Assembly (NCBI GenBank): GCA_000436255.1
Contig: HF990795.1
Span: 22,265 to 36,107, forward strand
DNA from: Clostridium sp. CAG:1193
GTDB lineage: Bacteria; Bacillota_I; Bacilli_A; RF39; UBA660
Direction: 5' to 3'
DNA length: 13,843 bases
A model generated the notes under the pieces. That model was not told the origin of the DNA and did no database searches. It worked only from the letters and a program-made list of their open reading frames with translations. Of the stretch, positions 7,088-13,783 are shown one piece after another. Within the stretch, counting starts at the first letter, position 1; each line of letters opens with the position of its first letter. The position numbers were made by a program, and so were the translations under genes.

Positions 7088-7225
7088 ATGAAAAATGGAT
7101 TTACATTAGTAGTAGTACTAATATGACAAGTAATGTAGATACAAGTAAAAGGAGTATATGAAGTAAAATATAATTATACAAATGTAGAAGAAGTAATAAA
7201 AAAAGTAACAGTAATATCTAATTAA
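7088..7225 (+). pseudogene. Broken small gene starting with a prepilin-like motif
   Basis: A strong AGGTGAT (7078-7084) precedes an ATG whose frame reads MKNGFTLVVVLI and then TGA (7124-7126). The same frame continues QVM, TAG (7136-7138), then 28 sense codons (IQVKGVYEVKYNYTN...) to TAA at 7223-7225. The start resembles the type IV prepilin/pseudopilin signal K-x-G-F-T-L-[VI]-E-V-L-I, cut between G and F; here the conserved Glu at +5 would be Val, one base change (GAA to GTA). The unit has a good ribosome-binding site and its own terminator but two stops, so I read it as a decayed pilin-like gene. It could instead be a 12-codon peptide or a small RNA. An overlapping ATG at 7123 gives only 12 residues. 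Confidence 0.4.
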
Positions 7226-7236
7226 ATTTAAATAAT

Positions 7237-7261
7237 AAAGTACTTGATTAAGTGCTTTTTT
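7237..7261 (+). terminator. Intrinsic terminator after the broken prepilin-like unit
   Basis: A 9-bp stem with one G-T pair (7237-7245 with 7250-7258) closes a GATT tetraloop and runs into T through 7261. It ends the 7088 unit separately from the gene at 7300. Confidence 0.75.
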
Positions 7262-7275
7262 CTTTGATATAAATG

Positions 7276-7290
7276 TGCTAAAATTATAAT
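7276..7290 (+). promoter_or_regulatory. Promoter of the transglutaminase-like gene
   Basis: TGC followed by TAAAAT (7279-7284) forms an extended -10 of the same type as other promoters here, 15 nt from ATG 7300. TATAAT at 7285-7290 overlaps it and has TTGATA at 7264-7269 (15-nt spacer), but would start transcription inside the ribosome-binding site. The first placement is preferred; the mRNA would begin right at GGTGAGG (7291-7297). Confidence 0.55.
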
Positions 7291-7299
7291 GGTGAGGTA

Positions 7300-9003
7300 A
7301 TGAACAAAATGACTAACGAAGAAATGCTTAATAAATATCCTTTTTTAGAAAGATTAATGAATGATATGCTTATTGTAAGTACAGAAGAAGATAATATAAA
7401 TAAAGAATCTCCTACTATAAAGTGCTCAGTTAATGGAAAAGATATTTCTATTACTAAAGAGGTATTAACTAAGTTATTAACTGACGATAGATATTATAGT
7501 TATGTATTAAAATTATTTAATAATGAAATACCTTGTTTTAGAGTGTGTGGTGTTAAAAATGGAGATATTACACCTAGCATTAAACTTAGTAAAGCAGAAA
7601 TTGTAATTGGTTTAGAAGAATTAAAAAAAGAAACTATTTTTACTGATGAAATGAATGATAAACTATCATATCTAAGTAGTGAAGTTTCTTTTAACAAGTT
7701 TTTTAATGATTTTAAGGATAATGCATATCAAATATCTATAGATGGATTTGATATAGTAATTCCACTTCTTGGAATGATTAATTTTTTAAGATTAAAAGAA
7801 GACTATTACTTAAAATGCTTATCTTTAGATACAATATCAAATACTAAAGTAGAATACTTTATATATGCACTTACTAAATTTATAGTTGATGAACATATTC
7901 TTGATAATTATGTAATGAATGAAGATATGATAGACAGAATATCAAAACTCATTTGTAATGAAGTAATTGATGTAGAATCTTTAAATCAAATAACAAAAAC
8001 GATTGATAAAGAAAAAGATAAAGTAAAAGTTAACGAACGTTTTCATGATTATATAATGAGTGATATGGAAGGTTTATCTCTACTTGAAAAAAGTATTTAT
8101 ATATATATTAAAATGTGTAAATCATTTACTTATGATGAGGAGTTTTATGCATCTGGACAAACTGGTTTACCTACTTTAAAACATAGAGATATTAATAACA
8201 TAGAAAAAATAGATTTAACAAATAACAAAATAGTATGTTATGAATTTAATGCTATATATGCTAAATTTTTAAGCGAACTTGGAATTAATTATATAAGTAT
8301 TACAAGAGGTGGAAATGAATATGGCACAGGACATGCTTATTTAACGTATCGTATTGGAAAATATTTAATTAATGCAGATTCAGTTGAATCAATAATACGT
8401 GGTGATTTATTTCAAGCAAAACTTAATTTACCACTTAATGGTCTAGTTTGTAAAAATACAAATCTTGATACAAAAAGTGAATTTTCATCTATAGTAGATA
8501 AAGTATATAAACGTTTTATTGGCTATAATACAAGTTCTAATATTTCTTTTGAAGATATAAAAAATGAATATGAAAGTTTATGTTCAAAAAGAAGTATTCC
8601 TCTTGAAGAAAGAGTATCTATACTTATAAATAAAGTAAATGGTGCAGATTTAGAAGGTGTTGATTCTCTTTCTTACATAATACATTTAAATAATCTTTTA
8701 TTTACATCACTTGAAAAAAAGAAAAATATGGTTGTATCTCTACTAAAACATAATTTAGGAGATGATAAAGTAGGGGTATCAGTTATCTTTACAATTAATA
8801 AAAGTGATGTAAATAAAAATAGTGATGAAAACAAATATATATATTATGAACCCAAAAATAAATTAATAGAAATTCAAAAAGATGAGATATTAAAAGAAAT
8901 GAAAGATGGCTCTTTATCTTATATAAAGGGAAGTGTTTATAAAATACCTGGTACTAATATAGGAGATGAATTATATGAGAGAAAAACTAATAGAAATAAA
9001 TAA
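7300..9003 (+). CDS. Uncharacterised protein with transglutaminase-like Cys-His-Asp core
   Basis: A 567-residue protein without signal peptide or membrane segment, so probably cytoplasmic. Residues about 308-362 look like a transglutaminase/papain-fold core: C313 in IVCYEFNAIYAKFLSELGI, H345 in GTGHAYL and D360 in NADS, in the order and spacing of the Cys-His-Asp triad. Such folds act as cysteine proteases, peptidases or amide-forming enzymes; the substrate cannot be inferred. The N-terminal 300 residues and the C-terminal 190 match nothing I recognise and are charged and mainly helical in character. The start at 7300 keeps the GGTGA + 4 nt spacing. The next small gene overlaps its last 29 bases, pointing to a translationally coupled pair. 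Confidence 0.6.
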   Translation: MNKMTNEEMLNKYPFLERLMNDMLIVSTEEDNINKESPTIKCSVNGKDISITKEVLTKLLTDDRYYSYVLKLFNNEIPCFRVCGVKNGDITPSIKLSKAEIVIGLEELKKETIFTDEMNDKLSYLSSEVSFNKFFNDFKDNAYQISIDGFDIVIPLLGMINFLRLKEDYYLKCLSLDTISNTKVEYFIYALTKFIVDEHILDNYVMNEDMIDRISKLICNEVIDVESLNQITKTIDKEKDKVKVNERFHDYIMSDMEGLSLLEKSIYIYIKMCKSFTYDEEFYASGQTGLPTLKHRDINNIEKIDLTNNKIVCYEFNAIYAKFLSELGINYISITRGGNEYGTGHAYLTYRIGKYLINADSVESIIRGDLFQAKLNLPLNGLVCKNTNLDTKSEFSSIVDKVYKRFIGYNTSSNISFEDIKNEYESLCSKRSIPLEERVSILINKVNGADLEGVDSLSYIIHLNNLLFTSLEKKKNMVVSLLKHNLGDDKVGVSVIFTINKSDVNKNSDENKYIYYEPKNKLIEIQKDEILKEMKDGSLSYIKGSVYKIPGTNIGDELYERKTNRNK

Positions 9004-9184
9004 TGAATTAATAAAGATAACAAAAAATAAAAAATATATACTTATAGGTAAACTATTAGAAGATAAAAAATGCTTTTTTAAATTAGATATTAATACAGCT
9101 TACAATATATTAAGAGATTTAAAAATAAAAGAAGAAGATATAAAAAAAGTATATATGAATTTAATAGATGCAAATAATTATTAA
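8975..9184 (+). CDS. Small hypothetical protein coupled to the transglutaminase-like gene
   Basis: A 69-residue, lysine- and glutamate-rich, probably helical protein with no signal peptide or membrane segment and a single Cys. I do not recognise its family. The start is chosen at ATG 8975 because AGGAGATGA (8961-8969) lies five bases upstream; the in-frame ATG at 8966 sits inside that ribosome-binding site. It overlaps the preceding gene by 29 bases in another frame and ends just before the next promoter. Its coding status is supported by the strong ribosome-binding site and its fit in the operon. A role as partner or regulator of the preceding protein is conjecture. Confidence 0.7.
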   Translation: MREKLIEINNELIKITKNKKYILIGKLLEDKKCFFKLDINTAYNILRDLKIKEEDIKKVYMNLIDANNY

Positions 9185-9188
9185 TGCG

Positions 9189-9197
9189 TGGTATAAT
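9189..9197 (+). promoter_or_regulatory. Extended -10 of the ATP-grasp/trpS/murT operon
   Basis: TGG plus TATAAT (9192-9197), 22 nt before ATG 9220, with AGGTGGTGAT at 9207-9216 between. No good -35 is visible upstream, as is common for extended -10 promoters. The gap of 35 nt leaves no room for a T-box or other long leader ahead of trpS. No terminator is seen between 9184 and this promoter, so readthrough from the unit at 7300 is possible. Confidence 0.65.
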
Positions 9198-9219
9198 ATA
9201 AGCTATAGGTGGTGATTTT

Positions 9220-10242
9220 ATGGAAAAAATCAAATATTTATTCGGAAGAATTAAAAATATGAATTTCAAAAGAATGTTTAGTACTATTGATGAAATACAT
9301 GAATTATCAGGTAAATCAAAAATATATTTATTTTTTGATATTATTAATTGTGCATTAAGATATCAATCAGGATATGTTGATTACCTTCTTTTTGAAATGT
9401 GGCGCCTTAATAAAGATGAAAGAAAAACAGTTTTAACAAGAGGAAAAAATAATGTATTTGTTAAATACTATAATAATCCAAGTTATAATCATATATTTTT
9501 AAATAAAAATGAATTTAATGAAAAATTTAAAAAATATTTAAATAGGGAATATATAATTTTAAATGGAAATAATAAAGATGAATTTAATAAATTTTTAAAA
9601 GGAAAGAAAGTAATATTTTGTAAACCAACAAGTGGAACTCACGGAGATTCTATGGAAAAAATAGTTATTAGTGAGTTTAAAGGAGACTTATATGATTACT
9701 TATATAATAAAAATTTAATTTTAGTTGAAGAAGTTGTTATTCAATGTGAAGAAATGAATAAACTATATCCTTATGCGATAAATACAGTAAGAATTATAAC
9801 AGTACATAAATATGATGGTGAGGTTTTAGTTGTTGCTGCATATCAAAGAATAGGAAATCATGGTTATATAGTAGATAATTATAATGGTGGTGGAATGGTT
9901 GTACCTATTAATGAAAAAACAGGTATAATTGAATATCCCGCAGTTGATAAAAGAAAACAAATTTATTATAAACATCCAATGACTGATACACCTATAGTTG
10001 GATTTAAAGTACCTAAGTTTTCTAGTGCAGTAAATCTTGCAAAAAAGGCTGCTAAAGTAATAGATGAAATAAGATATGTAGGATGGGATATAGCAATAAC
10101 AGATAAAGGCCCTGTAATAATAGAAGGCAATGAATATCCAGGACATGATATATATCAACTTCCAGTTCACAGAACTAATAATATAGGAGTTTTACCAAAA
10201 TTTGAAGAATCACTTGGTAAAATAGAAAGTTTAAAGAGGTAA
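9220..10242 (+). CDS. ATP-grasp enzyme, sugar-transfer-associated family
   Basis: A 340-residue ATP-grasp protein resembling the sugar-transfer-associated ATP-grasp family (PF14397 by recall). Such enzymes use ATP to activate a carboxylate and join it to an amine or similar nucleophile. Visible landmarks are the first ATP-binding lysine K135 in IFCKPTSGTHG, the hinge LVEE (168-171), NTVRIIT (188-194), the family's DNYNGGGMVVPI (219-230), HPMTD (252-256), D290 in GWDIA and the metal-binding IIEGNEYPG (300-308) with E302 and N304. The N-terminal 110 residues are helical and specific to the family. No export signal is seen. It leads an operon with trpS and the MurT/GatD-like pair, spaced 2 nt from trpS, which suggests a cell-envelope or peptide-ligation role; its substrate is unknown. 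Confidence 0.8.
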   Translation: MEKIKYLFGRIKNMNFKRMFSTIDEIHELSGKSKIYLFFDIINCALRYQSGYVDYLLFEMWRLNKDERKTVLTRGKNNVFVKYYNNPSYNHIFLNKNEFNEKFKKYLNREYIILNGNNKDEFNKFLKGKKVIFCKPTSGTHGDSMEKIVISEFKGDLYDYLYNKNLILVEEVVIQCEEMNKLYPYAINTVRIITVHKYDGEVLVVAAYQRIGNHGYIVDNYNGGGMVVPINEKTGIIEYPAVDKRKQIYYKHPMTDTPIVGFKVPKFSSAVNLAKKAAKVIDEIRYVGWDIAITDKGPVIIEGNEYPGHDIYQLPVHRTNNIGVLPKFEESLGKIESLKR

Positions 10243-10244
10243 AT

Positions 10245-11225
10245 ATGAAAAAAATATTAACAGGTTTGCAACCAACAGGAAAAATTACATTAGGTAATTA
10301 CATGGGTGCAATAAAACAAATGAAAGAATTACAAGATGAATACGATTCATATATATTCGTTGCAAATATGCATGCAATAACAGTACCACAAGATTCAAAA
10401 GAACTTATTAAAAATACAAGAAGTTTAATTGCAATTTATTTAGCATGTGGAATAGATCCAAATAAAAATACAATATTTATACAATCAGATAATTTATATC
10501 ATGCCAATTTATCATGGGTTTTAGAATGCAATACATATTATGGCGAGTTATCAAGAATGACTCAATTTAAAGATAAAAGTAGTAAAAATGTTAATTTTAC
10601 ATGTGGACTTTTAACATACCCAGTATTAATGGCAGCAGATATACTACTTTATGATACTGATTATGTTCCAGTAGGTGCTGATCAAAAACAACATCTTGAA
10701 ATAACTCGTGATTTAGCAGATAGATTTAATAAAAAGTATGGAGATACATTTAAATTGCCTGAACCATACATACCAACATCTGGTACAAAAATAATGGATT
10801 TAGTAAATCCAACTATAAAAATGAGTAAATCTGCAGAAAATAAAAAAGGAGTAATATATTTATTAGATGATAAAGATGTTATAAGAAAGAAAATAATGTC
10901 TGCTACTACAGATAGCGATACTGCTATTAAATATGATGTAGAAAATAAACCAGGTATTTCTAATTTAATGAATATATATTCATCATTAACTAATAAAACT
11001 ATAGAGAGTATTGAAAAAGAATTTGAAGGTAAAAATTATGGGGAATTCAAAAGATGCGTTAGTGATGTAGTAATTAATTTTATAGAGGGTATTCAGCAGA
11101 AATATTATGAATATTTAAATAGTAGTATTATAGATGAAATACTAGAAAAAGGAAGAAAAAAAGTTATAGAAGAAGCACGTACTAAATATGAATTAGTAGA
11201 AAAAAGAATAGGATTTAGCAAGTAA
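10245..11225 (+). CDS. trpS: Tryptophanyl-tRNA synthetase
   Basis: A 326-residue class I synthetase, normal length for the bacterial enzyme, which charges tRNA-Trp. The HIGH-type motif is TLGN at 15-18 within QPTGKITLGNYMGA, and KMSKS is at 192-196. D132 in MAADILLYD matches the indole-binding aspartate of Bacillus TrpRS, and VPVGADQKQHLEITRD (141-156) is typical. GAGGT inside the end of the ATP-grasp gene provides the ribosome-binding site, and the genes are 2 nt apart. Firmicute trpS genes are often controlled by a T-box; none can fit here, so regulation is probably that of the whole operon. Confidence 0.97.
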   Translation: MKKILTGLQPTGKITLGNYMGAIKQMKELQDEYDSYIFVANMHAITVPQDSKELIKNTRSLIAIYLACGIDPNKNTIFIQSDNLYHANLSWVLECNTYYGELSRMTQFKDKSSKNVNFTCGLLTYPVLMAADILLYDTDYVPVGADQKQHLEITRDLADRFNKKYGDTFKLPEPYIPTSGTKIMDLVNPTIKMSKSAENKKGVIYLLDDKDVIRKKIMSATTDSDTAIKYDVENKPGISNLMNIYSSLTNKTIESIEKEFEGKNYGEFKRCVSDVVINFIEGIQQKYYEYLNSSIIDEILEKGRKKVIEEARTKYELVEKRIGFSK

Positions 11226-11242
11226 TATAACGGAGGTTTTGG

Positions 11243-11740
11243 ATGAAATATATAGATTTTGATGGTGTAATACTTGATACAGAAAGTTTAATGTTTCATG
11301 AAAAAAGTGGTTTTTGGCAATTTTCTCATGATGAACAGATTGAGTATGTAAAAAATCAAGATTGGATGAGAATATTAAATCAAGCAACAGTTATTAAAGA
11401 TGCAATAAACATATTAAAAGAATTAGATGCTAAAGATACAGCAATATTAACAAAAGTGCATTCGCTTAACGAAGCAGATGCAAAAATAAATTATTTAAGA
11501 GATAATGGCGTAAAACAAAGTGTAATTTTAGTGCCATATAAATTAAGTAAAAGAGATGTTGTACCTGCTATTGGTAATATACTTGTAGATAATGCTATGT
11601 TTAATTTAGATGAATGGAAAAAGTCTTCAGGCATACCAATATTTTTTAACAAGGATGATGAAGATATAGATGAATATGGAATAAAAAATGAAAATTATCC
11701 AAAAATAAAAACACTTAGATTTTTAAATCATTATAAATAA
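11243..11740 (+). CDS. HAD-superfamily hydrolase-like protein
   Basis: A 165-residue protein with the haloacid dehalogenase fold. Motif I is DFDGVILD (D5 nucleophile, D7 acid/base), motif II T70 (AILTK), motif III a lysine (K100 or K103 in PYKLSKRD) and motif IV NILVDN with D116. There is little room for a cap domain, as in small nucleotidase-like members. It is probably a phosphatase acting on a small phosphorylated compound; the substrate is unknown. GGAGG at 11232-11236, six bases before ATG, sets the start. It sits 17 nt after trpS and 9 nt before the MurT-like gene, inside the operon. Confidence 0.8.
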   Translation: MKYIDFDGVILDTESLMFHEKSGFWQFSHDEQIEYVKNQDWMRILNQATVIKDAINILKELDAKDTAILTKVHSLNEADAKINYLRDNGVKQSVILVPYKLSKRDVVPAIGNILVDNAMFNLDEWKKSSGIPIFFNKDDEDIDEYGIKNENYPKIKTLRFLNHYK

Positions 11741-11749
11741 GAGGTTTGT

Positions 11750-13072
11750 ATGAAAAAAATAAAATTATTAATATGTAAAATATCTGGTTTTATATTAAAA
11801 ATATTTGGAAGAGGCTCTAATTTCCCAGGTGAATTATTATTAAAATTAGATAAAAATTACGATAAGTATTTTAAGATGCCTAAAATAGTTATAGCAGTAA
11901 CAGGAAGTGCTGGAAAAGGTTCAACAACAACAATAATTGCAGATACATTAAGAAAATCTGGACTTACTGTTTCACATAATAAATTTGGAAGTAATATGCT
12001 TCCTGGTATATTATCACTACTTATTAGTAGTTCAGATTTAAGCGGTAATATAAAAACAGATGCACTTGTTTTAGAAGTAGACGAAAGATATACAAAAAAA
12101 GTATTCACACTTACTAAACCTGAGTATGTTGTTATTACTAATATATGTAGAGATCAACCACCAAGACATGGACATGTTGATTTAGTTTTTGAAAAAATAA
12201 AAGAAGCATTAAATGATAATATGCACTTAATATTAAATGCAGATGATCCATACCTACAAAAATTTAATTTAGACAATAAATACAAAGTTACATATTATGG
12301 AATTTCAAATAATAAATATACTTATAAAAATAATAAATTTAATAATATAAATATGTATTATTGCCCAAAATGTATGAAAAAATTAAAATATAATTATTAT
12401 CATTTTGAAGCAACCGGAGATTATTATTGTGATTGTGGTTTTAAAAGACCAAATATAGATTATTATGCAACTAATATAAATTTAGATAAAAGTATTATGA
12501 CTATTAATAATAAATATGATATAAATATAAGTTTTAATGTTTTGTATTATGCTTATAACATTTTAGCATCTTATTCAGTATGTAAGTTAGTTGGGTTAGA
12601 TGAAAGCGATATAAGTAAGTATATTAGCAGTATGGAAAATAATAAAAAATTAAATGATTCATATAAATATAAAAACAGATGTATATATGTAATGAATAAC
12701 AAAAATGAAAATAGTACAACTTTCAATGAATCAGTATTATTTACAGAAAATCACAAAACAGAAAGAACTATAGTAATTGGGTGGAAAGAAATAAGCAGGA
12801 GATATGAGTTTAATGATATGTCTTGGCTTTATGATATAGAATTTGAATTATTAAATACTAAGTATACAGATAAAGTAATATGCGTAGGAAGAGATAAATA
12901 TAGTATTGCAACAAGAATGAAATATGCAGGATTTAGTGATGATAAAATTAGAGTATATGATACATTAGAAGATGCAGAAAAAATGATAAAAAATAAATCA
13001 AAAGGAGATATTTTTGCAATATTGAATTTTGATTATGTAAAACCATTTAATGAAATGATGGGACGTGATTAA
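11750..13072 (+). CDS. murT: MurT-like Mur ligase-family protein (divergent)
   Basis: A 440-residue protein of the MurT type, the ligase half of the MurT/GatD complex that amidates D-glutamate of lipid II in Gram-positives. The N-terminus carries the GRGSNFPGELLLKLD block, followed by the nucleotide loop VTGSAGKGSTTTI (50-62), EVDE at 109-112, NADDP at 163-167 and the zinc-ribbon insert C205, C208, C227, C229 ending in CGFKRP. The C-terminal domain has NDMSWLYDIEF (355-365), near the catalytic aspartate of known MurT. Departures: the P-loop reads GSAGKGST where Mur ligases usually have GTNGKT, and RDQPPRHGHVD replaces the usual RDQLDRYGEVD. GAGG lies five bases before the start. The stop touches the next start, so the pair is coupled. 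Confidence 0.85.
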   Translation: MKKIKLLICKISGFILKIFGRGSNFPGELLLKLDKNYDKYFKMPKIVIAVTGSAGKGSTTTIIADTLRKSGLTVSHNKFGSNMLPGILSLLISSSDLSGNIKTDALVLEVDERYTKKVFTLTKPEYVVITNICRDQPPRHGHVDLVFEKIKEALNDNMHLILNADDPYLQKFNLDNKYKVTYYGISNNKYTYKNNKFNNINMYYCPKCMKKLKYNYYHFEATGDYYCDCGFKRPNIDYYATNINLDKSIMTINNKYDINISFNVLYYAYNILASYSVCKLVGLDESDISKYISSMENNKKLNDSYKYKNRCIYVMNNKNENSTTFNESVLFTENHKTERTIVIGWKEISRRYEFNDMSWLYDIEFELLNTKYTDKVICVGRDKYSIATRMKYAGFSDDKIRVYDTLEDAEKMIKNKSKGDIFAILNFDYVKPFNEMMGRD

Positions 13073-13744
13073 ATGAAAGTGAGTATATTACATTTATATT
13101 ATGATTTAATGAACTTATATGGAGAAATAGGTAATATTAAAGCAATAGAACTTAATTTAAAAAAACAAGGTATAAAAGTAAGTATTGATAATTTATCTAT
13201 AAATGATGAAATAGACTTTAAATTATATGATTTAATTTATATTGGATGTGGAACTGAAAATAATTTAGAAATAGTAAAAAAAGATATATTAAGATATAAA
13301 AATGATATTAAGAATTTTATTGAAAATGATAAGTTTGTAATATTAACAGGTAATAGTACTAATTTACTTATAGATATATTTAATAATAAAGATTATAAAA
13401 TAAAACATTTAGATAAAAGAATTGTTGGAGATGTAATATTATCAAGCAAGTATACAAAAGATAATATAATAGGATTTATAAATAGTAGTGATATTTTAGT
13501 AAGTGATAAGCCTATATTTAAAACAATATCTGGATTACTTAAAGATGATGGTATTTGTTATAAAAATATGTATGCTACAAACTTGCTTGGTCCAGTATTA
13601 ATAAGAAATCCAGAACTTTTAGAATACATTTTAACAAAATTTATTAAATCTAAAGATTCAAATTTTAAAATTAAAAACTTTGGTTTGTCATTAGAAAAGA
13701 AAGCATATGATTCATATATGAATACGTATCATAGTGATAAATAA
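13073..13744 (+). CDS. GatD-like glutamine amidotransferase homologue, catalytic residues missing
   Basis: A 223-residue protein placed as GatD by position directly after the MurT-like gene (TAAATG junction), by the LYYDLMNLYGEIGNI start (8-22) and by LLGPVLIRNPELLEYIL (171-187). GatD normally hydrolyses glutamine and passes ammonia to MurT. The nucleophile elbow, usually ICGGYQLLG, here reads ILTGNSTNLL (90-99), with T92 in place of Cys. The usual LHGP reads LLGP (171-174), with L172 in place of the catalytic His. The GGGQD-like loop is GCGTEN (58-63). The frame is open and full length, so this is not simple decay: it looks like a pseudo-glutaminase. A weak GTGA precedes the start, so translation probably depends on coupling. 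I left the symbol empty because the activity is doubtful. Confidence 0.75.
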   Translation: MKVSILHLYYDLMNLYGEIGNIKAIELNLKKQGIKVSIDNLSINDEIDFKLYDLIYIGCGTENNLEIVKKDILRYKNDIKNFIENDKFVILTGNSTNLLIDIFNNKDYKIKHLDKRIVGDVILSSKYTKDNIIGFINSSDILVSDKPIFKTISGLLKDDGICYKNMYATNLLGPVLIRNPELLEYILTKFIKSKDSNFKIKNFGLSLEKKAYDSYMNTYHSDK

Positions 13745-13746
13745 TA

Positions 13747-13775
13747 TATACAAAAGTGTTAATTGATGGTATAAT
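13747..13775 (+). promoter_or_regulatory. Promoter of the tRNA-Thr gene
   Basis: TATACA at 13747-13752, a 17-nt spacer and TATAAT at 13770-13775, with TG at 13767-13768 forming an extended -10. The tRNA begins 8 nt after the -10, so the transcript would start at or very near the mature 5' end. A 7-bp inverted repeat (13758-13764 with 13773-13779) spans the -10. No terminator is seen between the preceding operon and this promoter. Confidence 0.7.
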
Positions 13776-13783
13776 TAACTCAT

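Noticed and set aside
7088..7138. UGA read as Trp or recoded in the prepilin-like frame
   Set aside because: Reading through TGA only reaches TAG four codons later, and Trp is TGG in all intact genes, so recoding does not rescue the frame.
7078..7261. Leader peptide and attenuator (VVVLI-rich peptide followed by a terminator) controlling the next gene
   Set aside because: The downstream gene is not branched-chain amino acid biosynthesis and has its own promoter after the terminator; no alternative antiterminator pairing was evident.
9826..10170. Long open frame on the minus strand inside the ATP-grasp gene
   Set aside because: It is Tyr/Ile/Ser-rich low-complexity translation antisense to a well-supported gene, with no family resemblance; the same applies to the other antisense frames near 3509, 5392, 5721, 6836, 7500, 11193 and 11857.
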